Shown here: one piece after another, positions 42,920-52,658 of the stretch
How the letters are laid out: each line of letters opens with the position of its first letter
How positions within the stretch are numbered: the first letter of the stretch is position 1
Virus record (IMG/VR): IMGVR_UViG_3300047557_003034
Location: 1 to 64,000 of that record
From: a virus
Reading direction: 5' to 3' (one strand)
Length of the DNA: 64,000 nt
Position numbers and translations under genes: made by a program
Notes under the pieces: model-generated
Seen by the model: only the letters and a program-made list of their open reading frames with translations
Database searches by the model: none
Told to the model about the DNA's origin: nothing

Positions 42920-45292
42920 ATGCCTCCTCCCCAAGGTCCAGGTAACATAACTGATCAAAGCTCGTTTAACATATCTGAAACAGACGTAAAACGTCTAGAA
43001 GCTCAGGAACTATCTCTACGTAATATACTGAAGCTCAAGAAAGAGATTAAGAAAGCTTCAAAGGAGCAAACAACAATCTACGACGAGCTAGCTAAGTTGA
43101 CTGGTCAAGAAGCGCAAAACTCACGAGCTTACAAAGCTTCAGTAGCGTTCACAACTCAACTCGAAAAGAATCTAGAACGAGCCAGAGCACAAGGTAATAC
43201 ACGTGCTGTACGCACAACTCAAAATCTAATAAAAGCTCAAAAAGCACAGCAGGACCTACTAGCAAAAACACTTGGTGGTAGTTTAAGAGCTCAAGAAGTT
43301 GAAGCAGCCAAGAGGAGAGTCATGCTTGAAAAGGAGAGAGATCTCATAAAAAACATCAACAAACAGAGATCAATAGGTCAGAAAATAGGATCACTTTTCA
43401 TGAGTGATCAAAAAAAACAGTTACAAATTGACATAGCTCGTGCACAAGCAGGAGGTGGTATAAATCAACCCCCTGGAGGTGACGGTGGTGGAGCCGGAGG
43501 TGGTGGCGGAGCTGGCGGTGGCGGTGGCACTGGAGGCGGTGGTGGAGGCCAAGGAGGCGGTGGTGGCAAAGGTAAAGGTGCTGTCGGTATTTTAGGTGCG
43601 TTAGCAGGTTTAGGTGTAGTTGGAGGTATTATAGCAGCTATAGGAATGGGTATTAGCAAGATAATGGCACCCATTAAAGCTCTAGGAAATGCACTAAAAG
43701 CAGGAGTAGTTGGATCTTTAGCACAAGCATCTGGCTTAGTAAGTGGTGGTATAGGTGGTGGATACGGAGTAGGAGGAGGTGCTGTATCGGGTGAAGGAGC
43801 TACAAGTATACTAGGCGGACTTCAAGACATAGCTAAATCAATTCCTTTCATAGGCGGACTTTTAGGTGGTCTGGTTGGAGCTTTGAAAGGTGTTGTCGAT
43901 CTTGTTTTAGGTGTAGATCAAGGCCTAACAAACTTCAGCAGAAACCTAGCCATATCAAAAGAGGATGCTAGAGGCTTAAAATTACAATTTGATGGCATAG
44001 CTGCTGCTAGTGGTAACATAGTTGTCAACTCGACAAGGTTGATGGAGTCGCAAGTTGAGATGGGTAAAGCACTTGGTATAACCAATACCCTAACAGAGAG
44101 TCAACTAGTTGCCAACGTAAAGCTAAAAGAGTTAGCAGGTCTTGAACTTGAAACTCGAAAGGAGTTACTAGCTACTAGCATAATAACAGGTCGCAACGAA
44201 GAAGAGCTTACAAAGAGCATACTTGGTCAAGTAAAGTCTTTCCAACTAGCAACTGGTATTGCATTTGATTACAAGCAAGTACTAGGAGAAGCTTCTAAAT
44301 TAGGTGGTGCACTTGGATTACAATTTGCTAAATATCCAGAGAAGATAGTTAAAGCTTTGATGTCAACGAAAGCTCTTGGATTTGAGCTTAAGAGTTTGGA
44401 TCAAACTGCAAACAGCTTCCTAGATTTTGAAAGCAGCATATCAAAGGAATTTGAAGCTCAGATCTTAACTGGAAAAGAGTTAAATTTAACCAAAGCAAGA
44501 GAAGCTGCTCTCAACAACGATCTAGTTACTTTAGCTGGTGAAATAAATAAAAACATAGGAGACTCAACTGCATACCTAAAACTTAATAGGATTCAACAGG
44601 ATTCTATTGCTGAGGCTGTTGGTATGACTAGGGATAGTTTAGCAGATGCACTTAAGCAGCAAGAGATGTTTCGGAGGATTGGTGCTAAAGATCTCAAACA
44701 AGCTCAAGAAAAGCTGAGAGTTTTACAGCAACAAGGTAAAACACAGGAAGAGATTACTAAGATGCTTGGTGAAGATGCTTACAACTACATTACACAAACA
44801 TCTACAGCAGAGAAGTTAGCTGAGTTGATGAATAAGATAAAAACTGTATTTGTGCAGTTTGTTGAAAACTCAGGACTACTCGACTTCATAACAAACCCAG
44901 CAAAGATAGAATCATTTGCAAGAGGATTACTTAACACTATTGCAGGAGCAGTATCGTTGATAGGTGACATAATTGCAACTGTTTTACGTGCAATAGGATC
45001 ACTACCCTTTACAGATAAAGCCAAGTTTGAGAACTTAGCTAATCAAGTTCAAGGTGGTTCATCAAATTTAGCAGGTAGTATTCAAGGTGTACAGACAAAT
45101 TTTGGACCAGCAGCAGCTTCAATAAGCGATACAGTAGCAAATGGTGCAACCTCAAAAGCACCAGCACCGGCAGCAGGTACTTCGGGTAAAGCTGCAAAAG
45201 GAGAAGAAAATTACCAAATCATCTACTTAACAATAGATGGTGAAGTGGTTGCAAAGAAAGTATTAATTAACGCAGCAAAAGTGCACCAATAA
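42920..45292 (+). CDS. Tape measure protein (gp29-like)
   Basis: 790 aa. The N-terminal ~180 residues are a coiled coil (LEAQELSLRNILKLKKEIKKASKEQ, LEKNLERARAQG). Next is a Gly-rich stretch at ~187-218, then hydrophobic, probably membrane-interacting helices (ILGALAGLGVVGGIIAAIGMGI; FIGGLLGGLVGALKGVVDLVLG). A long helical region (~340-620) and a further hydrophobic segment (~670-700) follow, and the protein ends with ENYQIIYLTIDGEVVAKKVLI. This arrangement and the position after tube and gp26-like genes fit a tail-length tape measure. The two hydrophobic zones may act in membrane penetration during DNA entry. Confidence 0.85.
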   Translation: MPPPQGPGNITDQSSFNISETDVKRLEAQELSLRNILKLKKEIKKASKEQTTIYDELAKLTGQEAQNSRAYKASVAFTTQLEKNLERARAQGNTRAVRTTQNLIKAQKAQQDLLAKTLGGSLRAQEVEAAKRRVMLEKERDLIKNINKQRSIGQKIGSLFMSDQKKQLQIDIARAQAGGGINQPPGGDGGGAGGGGGAGGGGGTGGGGGGQGGGGGKGKGAVGILGALAGLGVVGGIIAAIGMGISKIMAPIKALGNALKAGVVGSLAQASGLVSGGIGGGYGVGGGAVSGEGATSILGGLQDIAKSIPFIGGLLGGLVGALKGVVDLVLGVDQGLTNFSRNLAISKEDARGLKLQFDGIAAASGNIVVNSTRLMESQVEMGKALGITNTLTESQLVANVKLKELAGLELETRKELLATSIITGRNEEELTKSILGQVKSFQLATGIAFDYKQVLGEASKLGGALGLQFAKYPEKIVKALMSTKALGFELKSLDQTANSFLDFESSISKEFEAQILTGKELNLTKAREAALNNDLVTLAGEINKNIGDSTAYLKLNRIQQDSIAEAVGMTRDSLADALKQQEMFRRIGAKDLKQAQEKLRVLQQQGKTQEEITKMLGEDAYNYITQTSTAEKLAELMNKIKTVFVQFVENSGLLDFITNPAKIESFARGLLNTIAGAVSLIGDIIATVLRAIGSLPFTDKAKFENLANQVQGGSSNLAGSIQGVQTNFGPAAASISDTVANGATSKAPAPAAGTSGKAAKGEENYQIIYLTIDGEVVAKKVLINAAKVHQ
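43478..43580 (+). repeat. GGN-rich low-complexity tract
   Basis: A ~100-bp run of GGT/GGC/GGA codons encodes the Gly-rich linker of the tape measure. The minus strand shows a poly-Pro open frame that is only its shadow. Confidence 0.85.
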
Positions 45293-45299
45293 TAGCAAC

Positions 45300-45530
45300 A
45301 TGGCAATAATACAACAAATCAAGAAATCAAACCTCAGCAAGCAGGGTTTTACTAATCCAACAGGAGTCTTTGAGGGAAAGCCTCAAAACGTAGCAGTTGT
45401 ACAAAGAGGATCGACAGTACCAAGAGCATCCTCTGTCATACCTGCTATTAGGAATCCAATAGATACAACTTATAATTTTCTCAATCAAGGCACCTATTTA
45501 GATTATTTGAAATCATCACCAAGACGATAA
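45300..45530 (+). CDS. Small basic tail-region protein
   Basis: 76 aa, basic, beginning MAIIQQIKKSNLSKQGFTNPTGVFEG and ending YLDYLKSSPRR. It lies 7 nt after the tape measure gene and 1 nt before the tube-cap gene. No family recognised. Its place suggests a small baseplate or tail-assembly factor. Its first ~20 residues are helical and the rest lacks clear secondary-structure pattern. Confidence 0.72.
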   Translation: MAIIQQIKKSNLSKQGFTNPTGVFEGKPQNVAVVQRGSTVPRASSVIPAIRNPIDTTYNFLNQGTYLDYLKSSPRR

Positions 45531-45531
45531 C

Positions 45532-47505
45532 ATGCCACTAATAGACTTTAAAACTGATTTAACTAGCCTCAAATACGGTCTAGATAGACCTGGTGGCGGA
45601 TCTAGTGGTCAGCCTTACGTTCAATTTCCCATTGATAATGCAGAGGCGCCAACTAACATTAGGAGGTACTACGAGTTAAACAGAACAAGTCTAGACTTTC
45701 CAATAAGAGGTGGTGCGATTGAGTCTTTAATTAACGGTAACTACTCCGCATTAGCAGCAACAGTTGATAGGAGACGAATAGAGCAGTTTTTCAAAGATGC
45801 ACCAAGAGGCACAGCATTCATACAAAAGCAGATAGGACTTGGACTAACTAATCCAAGAACACAAGTACCAAACACGTTAACTTTTGCAGGTTCCATTTTA
45901 CAAAACGCAATTCTACCTGTAACTCAAACGTATAACCCACTTAACACACTAGCACAAGTACAAGTTCAAGGTACCGGAGCTCATTTCAACAGACAGGGTG
46001 TTGCACCTACTATAACAGAATCGCTTAGACAAACCTATGAGTATCTAGCAGGTGCACCACAAAACAACACAGCTACTACTAACAGATTGCTTATACTGAA
46101 AGCACTTAAGTTAGATGCACAGAGTGGATTCAATCCTACACAGAACGATATTATAGATACTGGAGTAGATCCAATTACAATAAATCAACTGGGCATCTCA
46201 CCTATAAGCAATCAGCTATTCAACTACCCAGGAGGTCCTGGATCTGTGTATGGTATAGGAACTACTAGAATATTTAGAGTAACCAATACCGAACCAACTG
46301 AAGATCCAATAACACAAACACCCTACTCTTCCATTGCGTTTAGCTATGCACAAATAGCATCTCAAAATACTCACCTACCAACGTCTCCAACTGAAGTCAA
46401 GATCCAAAACTTTATGGGTCAGTTGGTTGATGGTAGAACACCTTTTGTTTCCTATAGCCCTTATAACATACAAATTCCATTCAACGGTATAGGTGGATTG
46501 GGTACCGGTAATCCAGGAGGTCCTCTCACCAGCGATCAAAGAAAGAGCTTTTTATTCAGTAATCCAAATGCAGTTGATGCAGTCAACGCTCTTAAACCTT
46601 ACTACTACGATTCAAATAGTGAAGATCCTTGGACAGCTGGTGGTAATAACACAAAGGACATCATTAAATTTGTATTCGAATGTTTATCAAACGACAATCC
46701 AGGTTTTGCAGTCGCATTAGTTTTTAGAGCCTTCTTTGATGGATCGATCACAGACAACAACACAGCTGAGTTCAACTCATTTAAGTATCTAGGAAGAGGT
46801 GAAACTTTTAGAACCTACCAAGGATTTGACAGATCAATTTCCTTTAGCTTCAAGTTATTTGCACAGACAAGGTCTGAGATGGCACCAATTTACACAAAAC
46901 TCAACCACCTCATGTCCCAAGTGTATCCAGATTACTCTCCTGACTCAAAGTTGATGAGAGGTTCCGTTGTTAGATTGACGATAGGTGATTATATTTATAG
47001 GATGCACGGTTTCATAGAAAATGTGAACGTTACAATAGACAATAGCACAACACCTTGGGAAATCCAACTATTTGGTCAGGAAGCTGAGAGTGATGTCGCA
47101 CAAATGCCTCACGTGGTATCAGTACAGGTGTCTTTTAGACCTATAATGGAGCAACTACCATCAAGAGTTACAAATACTAATCCAAACGTAGATTTAATAG
47201 GAAATGTAGTGGATGGAAAGTTCATAGGAGACATCGTCGATACGACAGCACCACCGGTCACAACTGCAGCCGACAGTGATCAAACTGATGTAGAGTTAGA
47301 TGATACATCAATACCAGCATCAGAACTTGAAGCAACTGGTCCGGTTAGCGATAATGCCAAAACTGATCCGCTAAAGAGGAAAGCAGCTAGACAAGCAGCA
47401 GCTAGAGCAAGAGCACAAGCACGAGCAGAAGCAAGAGAAGCAAGGAGGGAAGCACGAGCAGAGGTAAGGGAACAAGCAAGTTTCAGGAGACTTATCAACG
47501 GGTAA
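45532..47505 (+). CDS. Baseplate-tail tube initiator / cap (gp48/gp54-like)
   Basis: 657 aa. The C-terminal core (~415-545) is diagnostic: FKYLGRGETFRTYQGFDRSISFSFKLFAQTRSEM, PIYTKLNHLMSQVYPDYS, MRGSVVRLTIGDYIYRMHGFIENVNVTID, and MPHVVSVQVSFRPI. It matches the tube-like domain of T4 gp48/gp54, the proteins that cap the baseplate and start tube polymerisation. The N-terminal ~400 residues are Pro/Asn/Thr-rich and not recognised. The last ~45 residues are an unusual Ala/Arg/Glu-rich single helix (RAQARAEAREARREARAEV). T4 gp48 and gp54 are 364 and 320 aa, so this one protein may replace both. Confidence 0.75.
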   Translation: MPLIDFKTDLTSLKYGLDRPGGGSSGQPYVQFPIDNAEAPTNIRRYYELNRTSLDFPIRGGAIESLINGNYSALAATVDRRRIEQFFKDAPRGTAFIQKQIGLGLTNPRTQVPNTLTFAGSILQNAILPVTQTYNPLNTLAQVQVQGTGAHFNRQGVAPTITESLRQTYEYLAGAPQNNTATTNRLLILKALKLDAQSGFNPTQNDIIDTGVDPITINQLGISPISNQLFNYPGGPGSVYGIGTTRIFRVTNTEPTEDPITQTPYSSIAFSYAQIASQNTHLPTSPTEVKIQNFMGQLVDGRTPFVSYSPYNIQIPFNGIGGLGTGNPGGPLTSDQRKSFLFSNPNAVDAVNALKPYYYDSNSEDPWTAGGNNTKDIIKFVFECLSNDNPGFAVALVFRAFFDGSITDNNTAEFNSFKYLGRGETFRTYQGFDRSISFSFKLFAQTRSEMAPIYTKLNHLMSQVYPDYSPDSKLMRGSVVRLTIGDYIYRMHGFIENVNVTIDNSTTPWEIQLFGQEAESDVAQMPHVVSVQVSFRPIMEQLPSRVTNTNPNVDLIGNVVDGKFIGDIVDTTAPPVTTAADSDQTDVELDDTSIPASELEATGPVSDNAKTDPLKRKAARQAAARARAQARAEAREARREARAEVREQASFRRLING

Positions 47506-47514
47506 ACAATAAAC

Positions 47515-47820
47515 ATGGCATCTAGATATCAAAACATACCAATAGTAAAGTTAGATGGAAGTGGAAGTTTGTACTACCGAAACAACGTCTATCCAACAAT
47601 AGCACCTACAAACAGTGACTACTACGTAATCACAACAGCTGGTGATAGATTAGATCTACTGGCTTATGATTTTTATCAAGATAGTAGTTTATGGTGGGTT
47701 ATAGCATCAGCAAATGCCTTACCAGGAGATTCTATTTATCCACCTATAGGAGTTCAGTTAAGAATACCAACAGACTTGGGAGTAATACTAAGTTCGTATA
47801 ACATACAAAACAATGGCTGA
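47515..47820 (+). CDS. 53: LysM-type baseplate wedge protein (gp53-like)
   Basis: 101 aa. The central TTAGDRLDLLAYDFYQDSSLWWVIASANALPGDSIYPPIGVQLRIP is a LysM-like motif (GDxLxxLAxxxYxxxxxWWxIxxAN...P..G..LxIP) as found in T4 gp53 and in phage tail protein X. Such proteins link hub and wedges or contact peptidoglycan. It overlaps the hub gene by 8 nt. It is about half the size of T4 gp53 (196 aa). Confidence 0.82.
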   Translation: MASRYQNIPIVKLDGSGSLYYRNNVYPTIAPTNSDYYVITTAGDRLDLLAYDFYQDSSLWWVIASANALPGDSIYPPIGVQLRIPTDLGVILSSYNIQNNG

Positions 47821-50800
47821 TAAGTTATCAAATGTAATTGGTGCACCTTTTGAACAGTACGTTTTGGAACAGCTATATGTTAGAGCTGCTAGGAACAGTA
47901 CATCTAAGAGAAGCACAGAGGAAGTTCTGTTTTTAGCCAACAAGACAGCGTGGGTTAGAATGATATCATCAGTCAACATCGCAGCTGGCAGCAATTCAGA
48001 TACAGAACCCTTAACTAAGTTTTATGAAAAACTAGAATTAGGTGACACTTATACAACACCTGATGCACTTGCAAGAAACTGGATATTAGAAGCCGGAACA
48101 TCTAAAAATGCAGGACAAGGTAGTCAACTAAGATACGGTGTTAGTGACGATGGATCGTATGGATTAGGTGGTACTGAAGAATTAGGTTATAGACCAATGC
48201 CAGGACTTGATTCTGTTCAAATTGAAACAGCGGGCAGGTTAGGATCACTTAGGATAGCTACTGTGAGATTTAAGGTGTGGAACATGAATCAACTCAATGT
48301 AGTTGAAGCTCTATACTTTAGGCTAGGATACTCCATGTTGCTAGAATGGGGACACACGCAGTATTTTGCAAATCCAAAACTGAAGAGCACTACCAACGGT
48401 ACTTTTACAATTACAACAAACACATACGGTATAGATAATCCCTTCAGTACAAGTCTCAACAAAACACTAATACAGCAGAACATCAAGAAGAAGTCAAAGG
48501 AAATGAGTGGCAACTATGATGGAATGCTTGGGATTGTTTCAAATTTTACATGGGCATTTAATCAAGAGGGAGGCTATGACTGCACAGTCAAGTTAATTGG
48601 ACTAGGCGCAATTATAGACACTATGAGGATAAACCAATCCTACAAAATGCCTCCAGGGATAGTTAAGGCTTTTAAAAAAGCATCGCAGGCAATTCAGGAT
48701 GAGATAGAAAGGAGAAAAGCAGAAGAAGCAAAAGCTGCAGCAGATAGGCTTGCAAAGGAAGAAGCTGAGAAAAAAAGAAAAGCAGACGCAGCAGCAGCAG
48801 CTGCTGCAGCACGATTTCCGGTAATTAAGAACTTCGACGAATTGTATCAATACGCTGTTGATCTAGGTGGGTTTGTAGGTTCAAAAGATAATTTTACAGA
48901 AGAAGTATCCTACTACCCAACATACTTCCCAGAAAACCAGACTATCGCAACCTTCCCAGATTACTTTTTTGTTGCAGGGGGAGTGGCGGATGCTGATCTC
49001 TACAATAAAGAGGTATTTGGGTTATTTCTTCAAAAAGATGGTGCAGCTTGGGTACCGTTACATCAAAACACTGCTCTAGAGTATGGAGGAGCTTATTTTA
49101 CAATTAATCAACTCTTGTTAGCAAAAGCAATTGAAAGTATTATAGAAGAAACAAATCTTCTTCGGGATTCTGACAAAGAGGTGTATAGAAAATCAACTTA
49201 TAAAACTCCTATTGCAAGATACGTTGAAGCTGCTTTACCGCTAGCTACTGCAAAAAATTTTGGAGCAGTACAAGGAGCTGGATTAAGTCCCGTTTTTGTT
49301 TTCTATTCTGGAAATGTTACCGAGAAGCGTGCCGAAAAGGATTTTGAAATTAGATTCACTGTAAGGTATAATGACGAAGGCTATCAACCAACTGTCAAAC
49401 AATTTCTAAATGCAGTGGATGATTGGCTAAGCACCTCTACTCCAAATTCAAAACCTGGGCAACTTTACTTAACTAATTTTGAAGTTGAACGTGAATACGC
49501 CCGTCCCTGGTATCTTGAAGACTTGTTTGTAACAGGTATATCACCTAAATTTACAATACCAAACGTTCCGTATACTGGACCTAGCAAGGACAAAGCAAAA
49601 ACAAAACCATTATCCGATGTGCAGGTCTGGTTTGAAATGAGATTCGATAATACAGGGTTGATAGATGAAGTGGGAAAAGGAACTGCAACTCAACCAGCTC
49701 CACCCACAACTACTCAACCAGCTAACGATGGTAATACGACAGCAGCTCAGAATCAAGCAACACCTGTGCAGACAGAAGCAGCTGAAGGCTACGAATCAGC
49801 CTTGCATGTTATGTTATCTTATGTAAAGACTGTATCGATATCTAAAGCATTGGATACCCGTTACAGACAAGTACCGGTTATTCCAGTTGATATATTAGAT
49901 GCCACTAAAACTTTCTATCAGGATGGCATTTTCAAAAACGTTTTGACAACTGCAACTGGAAGTGTAAATAGTGCTACTGGAGTTCCTTTTGATCTTACTA
50001 AATACGCTCAAAAAGGATTTAATAGCTACTTGCTAGCTGATGGTTTATCTACACCATCACTATACGACCAAGTTCCGTTTGTAGATTTCAAAGCATTATC
50101 CAAAGCGTATCTAGTACAGTACCAAATAAGCGGCCAAACAACGGATGAGATAAGTTTTCCGGTGTACATTACACTTGGATACTTAATGGCATTCCTTAAC
50201 AATATGTGTTTGATTTACGATTCAAAACAAGAAGCCGGATCAAACAAAACACCAAGCGGAGATGACAAAACACCATACGTATTCTTGGACTTTAATCCAG
50301 AAACCAACTACTGTTTGACATCACCTCAACATTTATCCATAGATCCGACTATTTGTTTAATTCCGTTTAATTCAAGTGACCAACAATATCGAGACATATT
50401 TCCCGACAATGTTGTGAGTAGTATAACTGGAATCTATAAACCCCAATCCCAAGATTTCCTATCAGGTCAGATTCCAGCATTTAAAACACAAAATCCTTAC
50501 CAAGGTAGAACAATGAATATTCTACTGAACGTAGATTATCTCATGAATCTAGCTCATACCTACGCTCTTGAAGATCCTGACCACTCTGTTAACTTAAAAA
50601 GATTTTTAGAGCAGATCGTTGTAGATGTAAACAAGAGTCTTGGAAATATCAACCTCTTCAGTATTGCCTACAGAGACGATTCAAATACCTTGCAAATTAA
50701 AGATGATCAATTCGTACCACCAAAAGATGGTGAAAGTACAGCAATTAGTAGAATCCAACAAGGAGGAGGTGGGTATGGTAACTTACCAATCTTCGGTTTG

Positions 50801-51967
50801 CAGAGTCTTGTTAGAGAGTTTCAATTCAAGACAAACCTATCAACAAAGTTGAGCAGCATGATAGCTATATCAGCTCAAGCAGCAACCGGATCTGTAAACT
50901 CCATAGACGGTTCATCTATGAGTTACTTAAATCGAAATTATGTAGATAGGTTTAAACCTTTTATAACAGATGCATCTGCAAACCCTGCTGGAACTGGTGC
51001 AGCAACTAAGACTACGACTGCTGCAGCAGGTAAGCTTCCTAATAATGATGTTACAGTAGCAGAGCATTTTAACACAATGGTTAAAAATGTCTACTCAAAC
51101 TTCACTTTAGATGTAGCTAGGATAGAAACAGCTAAGAACTACTACATAGAGCGTTTGAGCAAAGTAAAATCAGAAGATCCAATTACATCAGCAGCCATAC
51201 CAATACCAGCTGATCTCGATATGACTATTGATGGTATTGCAGGAATTGTAATGGGGAATGCTTTTACGATACCAGAAAGTAGGTTACCGCTATCATTGAG
51301 AGGAGAGAACGGAGTTCCAAAAGTTGGATTCATTGTAGCAGGTCTAGTACACATAATTGAAAACAACGAATGGCTGACCAGGATCAAAGGTCAGATGATC
51401 AAACTACGCGAGACTGCTAAGTACGGAACTGTGACAGCACCGCAAACAGCCTCAGCACCACCAGCTAATTGTAAAACTAGCTACCCAGAGCTTAAGCTTA
51501 TTGATGCTGTTCAGTTAGAAATCTACCCTAAACAGAATGCAATAAATTACCTAAAAGCTAATTATCCTAGTGTTGGAAAATCTGTATATGCAATAATGAC
51601 AGCAGAAGCAAGAACTATAGGAAAGGATAAGTTTAGATCTGCTGGTGGTAATAACTTTGGTGGTGTACAAACAGATGGTGGAAGGTGGGGATTTGGTACT
51701 TTTGTTGGACAGTTTTGTAGACCGGATGTATCAGGTAATCTTAGAATGTTTGCAGCTTTTAGCAGTCCTGAAGCTTTTATGGACTTTGTTGCTAATAGAG
51801 CATTGAGTAAAGGTTTTGCAGGTGTGGATGGTGAAAAGTGGGTAGAGTTGTATGTGAATAAGTGGGTATTCCGTCCTGATAGAAAAGACATTGTAAAAGG
51901 AACAGCTACCTTTAATAATATTTTAACAATTTTTAATGATGCTTCAAAACAATACGATCGTACGTAA
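47813..51967 (+). CDS. Large baseplate hub protein with C-terminal lytic domain
   Basis: 1384 aa. Residues ~1-280 resemble gp27-type hub sequence (GLDSVQIETAGRLGSLRIATVRFKVWNMNQLNVVEALYFRLGYSMLLEWGH; later NFTWAFNQEGGYDCTVKLIGLGAIIDTMRI). An Ala/Lys/Glu helix lies at ~285-335 and a Pro/Thr/Gln linker near 625-660. The middle again looks hub-like (YLNRNYVDRF). After an Ala/Pro linker (~1205-1220), residues ~1225-1384 look like a glucosaminidase / lytic-transglycosylase fold: VYAIMTAEARTIGKDKFRSAGGNNFGGVQTDGGRWGFG, with Glu1265 the candidate catalytic acid. It would combine the T4 gp27 and gp5 (lysozyme) roles in one chain and open peptidoglycan during injection. Confidence 0.78.
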   Translation: MADKLSNVIGAPFEQYVLEQLYVRAARNSTSKRSTEEVLFLANKTAWVRMISSVNIAAGSNSDTEPLTKFYEKLELGDTYTTPDALARNWILEAGTSKNAGQGSQLRYGVSDDGSYGLGGTEELGYRPMPGLDSVQIETAGRLGSLRIATVRFKVWNMNQLNVVEALYFRLGYSMLLEWGHTQYFANPKLKSTTNGTFTITTNTYGIDNPFSTSLNKTLIQQNIKKKSKEMSGNYDGMLGIVSNFTWAFNQEGGYDCTVKLIGLGAIIDTMRINQSYKMPPGIVKAFKKASQAIQDEIERRKAEEAKAAADRLAKEEAEKKRKADAAAAAAAARFPVIKNFDELYQYAVDLGGFVGSKDNFTEEVSYYPTYFPENQTIATFPDYFFVAGGVADADLYNKEVFGLFLQKDGAAWVPLHQNTALEYGGAYFTINQLLLAKAIESIIEETNLLRDSDKEVYRKSTYKTPIARYVEAALPLATAKNFGAVQGAGLSPVFVFYSGNVTEKRAEKDFEIRFTVRYNDEGYQPTVKQFLNAVDDWLSTSTPNSKPGQLYLTNFEVEREYARPWYLEDLFVTGISPKFTIPNVPYTGPSKDKAKTKPLSDVQVWFEMRFDNTGLIDEVGKGTATQPAPPTTTQPANDGNTTAAQNQATPVQTEAAEGYESALHVMLSYVKTVSISKALDTRYRQVPVIPVDILDATKTFYQDGIFKNVLTTATGSVNSATGVPFDLTKYAQKGFNSYLLADGLSTPSLYDQVPFVDFKALSKAYLVQYQISGQTTDEISFPVYITLGYLMAFLNNMCLIYDSKQEAGSNKTPSGDDKTPYVFLDFNPETNYCLTSPQHLSIDPTICLIPFNSSDQQYRDIFPDNVVSSITGIYKPQSQDFLSGQIPAFKTQNPYQGRTMNILLNVDYLMNLAHTYALEDPDHSVNLKRFLEQIVVDVNKSLGNINLFSIAYRDDSNTLQIKDDQFVPPKDGESTAISRIQQGGGGYGNLPIFGLQSLVREFQFKTNLSTKLSSMIAISAQAATGSVNSIDGSSMSYLNRNYVDRFKPFITDASANPAGTGAATKTTTAAAGKLPNNDVTVAEHFNTMVKNVYSNFTLDVARIETAKNYYIERLSKVKSEDPITSAAIPIPADLDMTIDGIAGIVMGNAFTIPESRLPLSLRGENGVPKVGFIVAGLVHIIENNEWLTRIKGQMIKLRETAKYGTVTAPQTASAPPANCKTSYPELKLIDAVQLEIYPKQNAINYLKANYPSVGKSVYAIMTAEARTIGKDKFRSAGGNNFGGVQTDGGRWGFGTFVGQFCRPDVSGNLRMFAAFSSPEAFMDFVANRALSKGFAGVDGEKWVELYVNKWVFRPDRKDIVKGTATFNNILTIFNDASKQYDRT

Positions 51968-52602
51968 TGATTAAGTATTATCCACTGAACAGAATTAAAA
52001 TGAATCTCTACACAGGTGGTGGTCAGTTTAAACTACCTAATGGAAAAGAGTATGTAGGGAGATACTACTTGACTTACAATAACAAAGCCTTTGCAGGAGC
52101 AAATCCATACATAGGCACCAATCAATCGTTAGAAAGAATACCACCAAGACCTGCACCACTTGCAGACGGACCAGCACCGTCATCAGACTACACAAGAGCA
52201 TCTAGTCAGGGTATTGTTAGAAGAGCAGGACCTGCTGAAACAGAATTACAAGAACTTAAACCATACTATCCAACACCACTAGAATCTGATTACCAAAAAG
52301 GTTATTTTACTCGATACTTTGCGAAGTACGTATCAGGTCCTGGTTACATAATTGAGATTTCTGAAAACGACTTCTCAAATATAGACAACGGATTAACTCA
52401 AACAAACATGCTTGCTTATGAGGTTGAGTCGATGTTGTGGCAGTTAACAGGACCTTTAAAGGACACGAGAATTTCACAGTATCAGATTAAAGGAGGTGTT
52501 GAGACAACTAACCGAAGAGTCACAGAAGCAAAAGAAAAAACTTTCAAAGGAATTATCGCATACATAGGGGGAGACTATACTAAATTTGCACGTATTGTAT
52601 AA
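51967..52602 (+). CDS. Baseplate-region protein of unknown function
   Basis: 211 aa, ATG overlapping the hub stop by 1 nt. The N-terminal KMNLYTGGGQFKLPNGKEYVGRYYLTYNNKAFAGANPY is a beta hairpin-rich segment. It is followed by a Pro/Ala-rich loop (~60-85), then LESDYQKGYFTRYFAKYVSGPGYIIEISENDF and ESMLWQLTGPL. Its position as last gene of the baseplate unit suggests a baseplate or hub accessory. I know the pattern only as an uncharacterised structural protein. Confidence 0.75.
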   Translation: MIKYYPLNRIKMNLYTGGGQFKLPNGKEYVGRYYLTYNNKAFAGANPYIGTNQSLERIPPRPAPLADGPAPSSDYTRASSQGIVRRAGPAETELQELKPYYPTPLESDYQKGYFTRYFAKYVSGPGYIIEISENDFSNIDNGLTQTNMLAYEVESMLWQLTGPLKDTRISQYQIKGGVETTNRRVTEAKEKTFKGIIAYIGGDYTKFARIV

Positions 52603-52658
52603 TCAAGGTTTGTTGATGTAGAAATACTCGGTAACTTGCCGCAAAGGTTATAAAGGTT

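Noticed and set aside
43465-43674. Minus-strand Pro-rich open frame
   Set aside because: It is the complement of the Gly-rich GGN tract of the tape measure gene.
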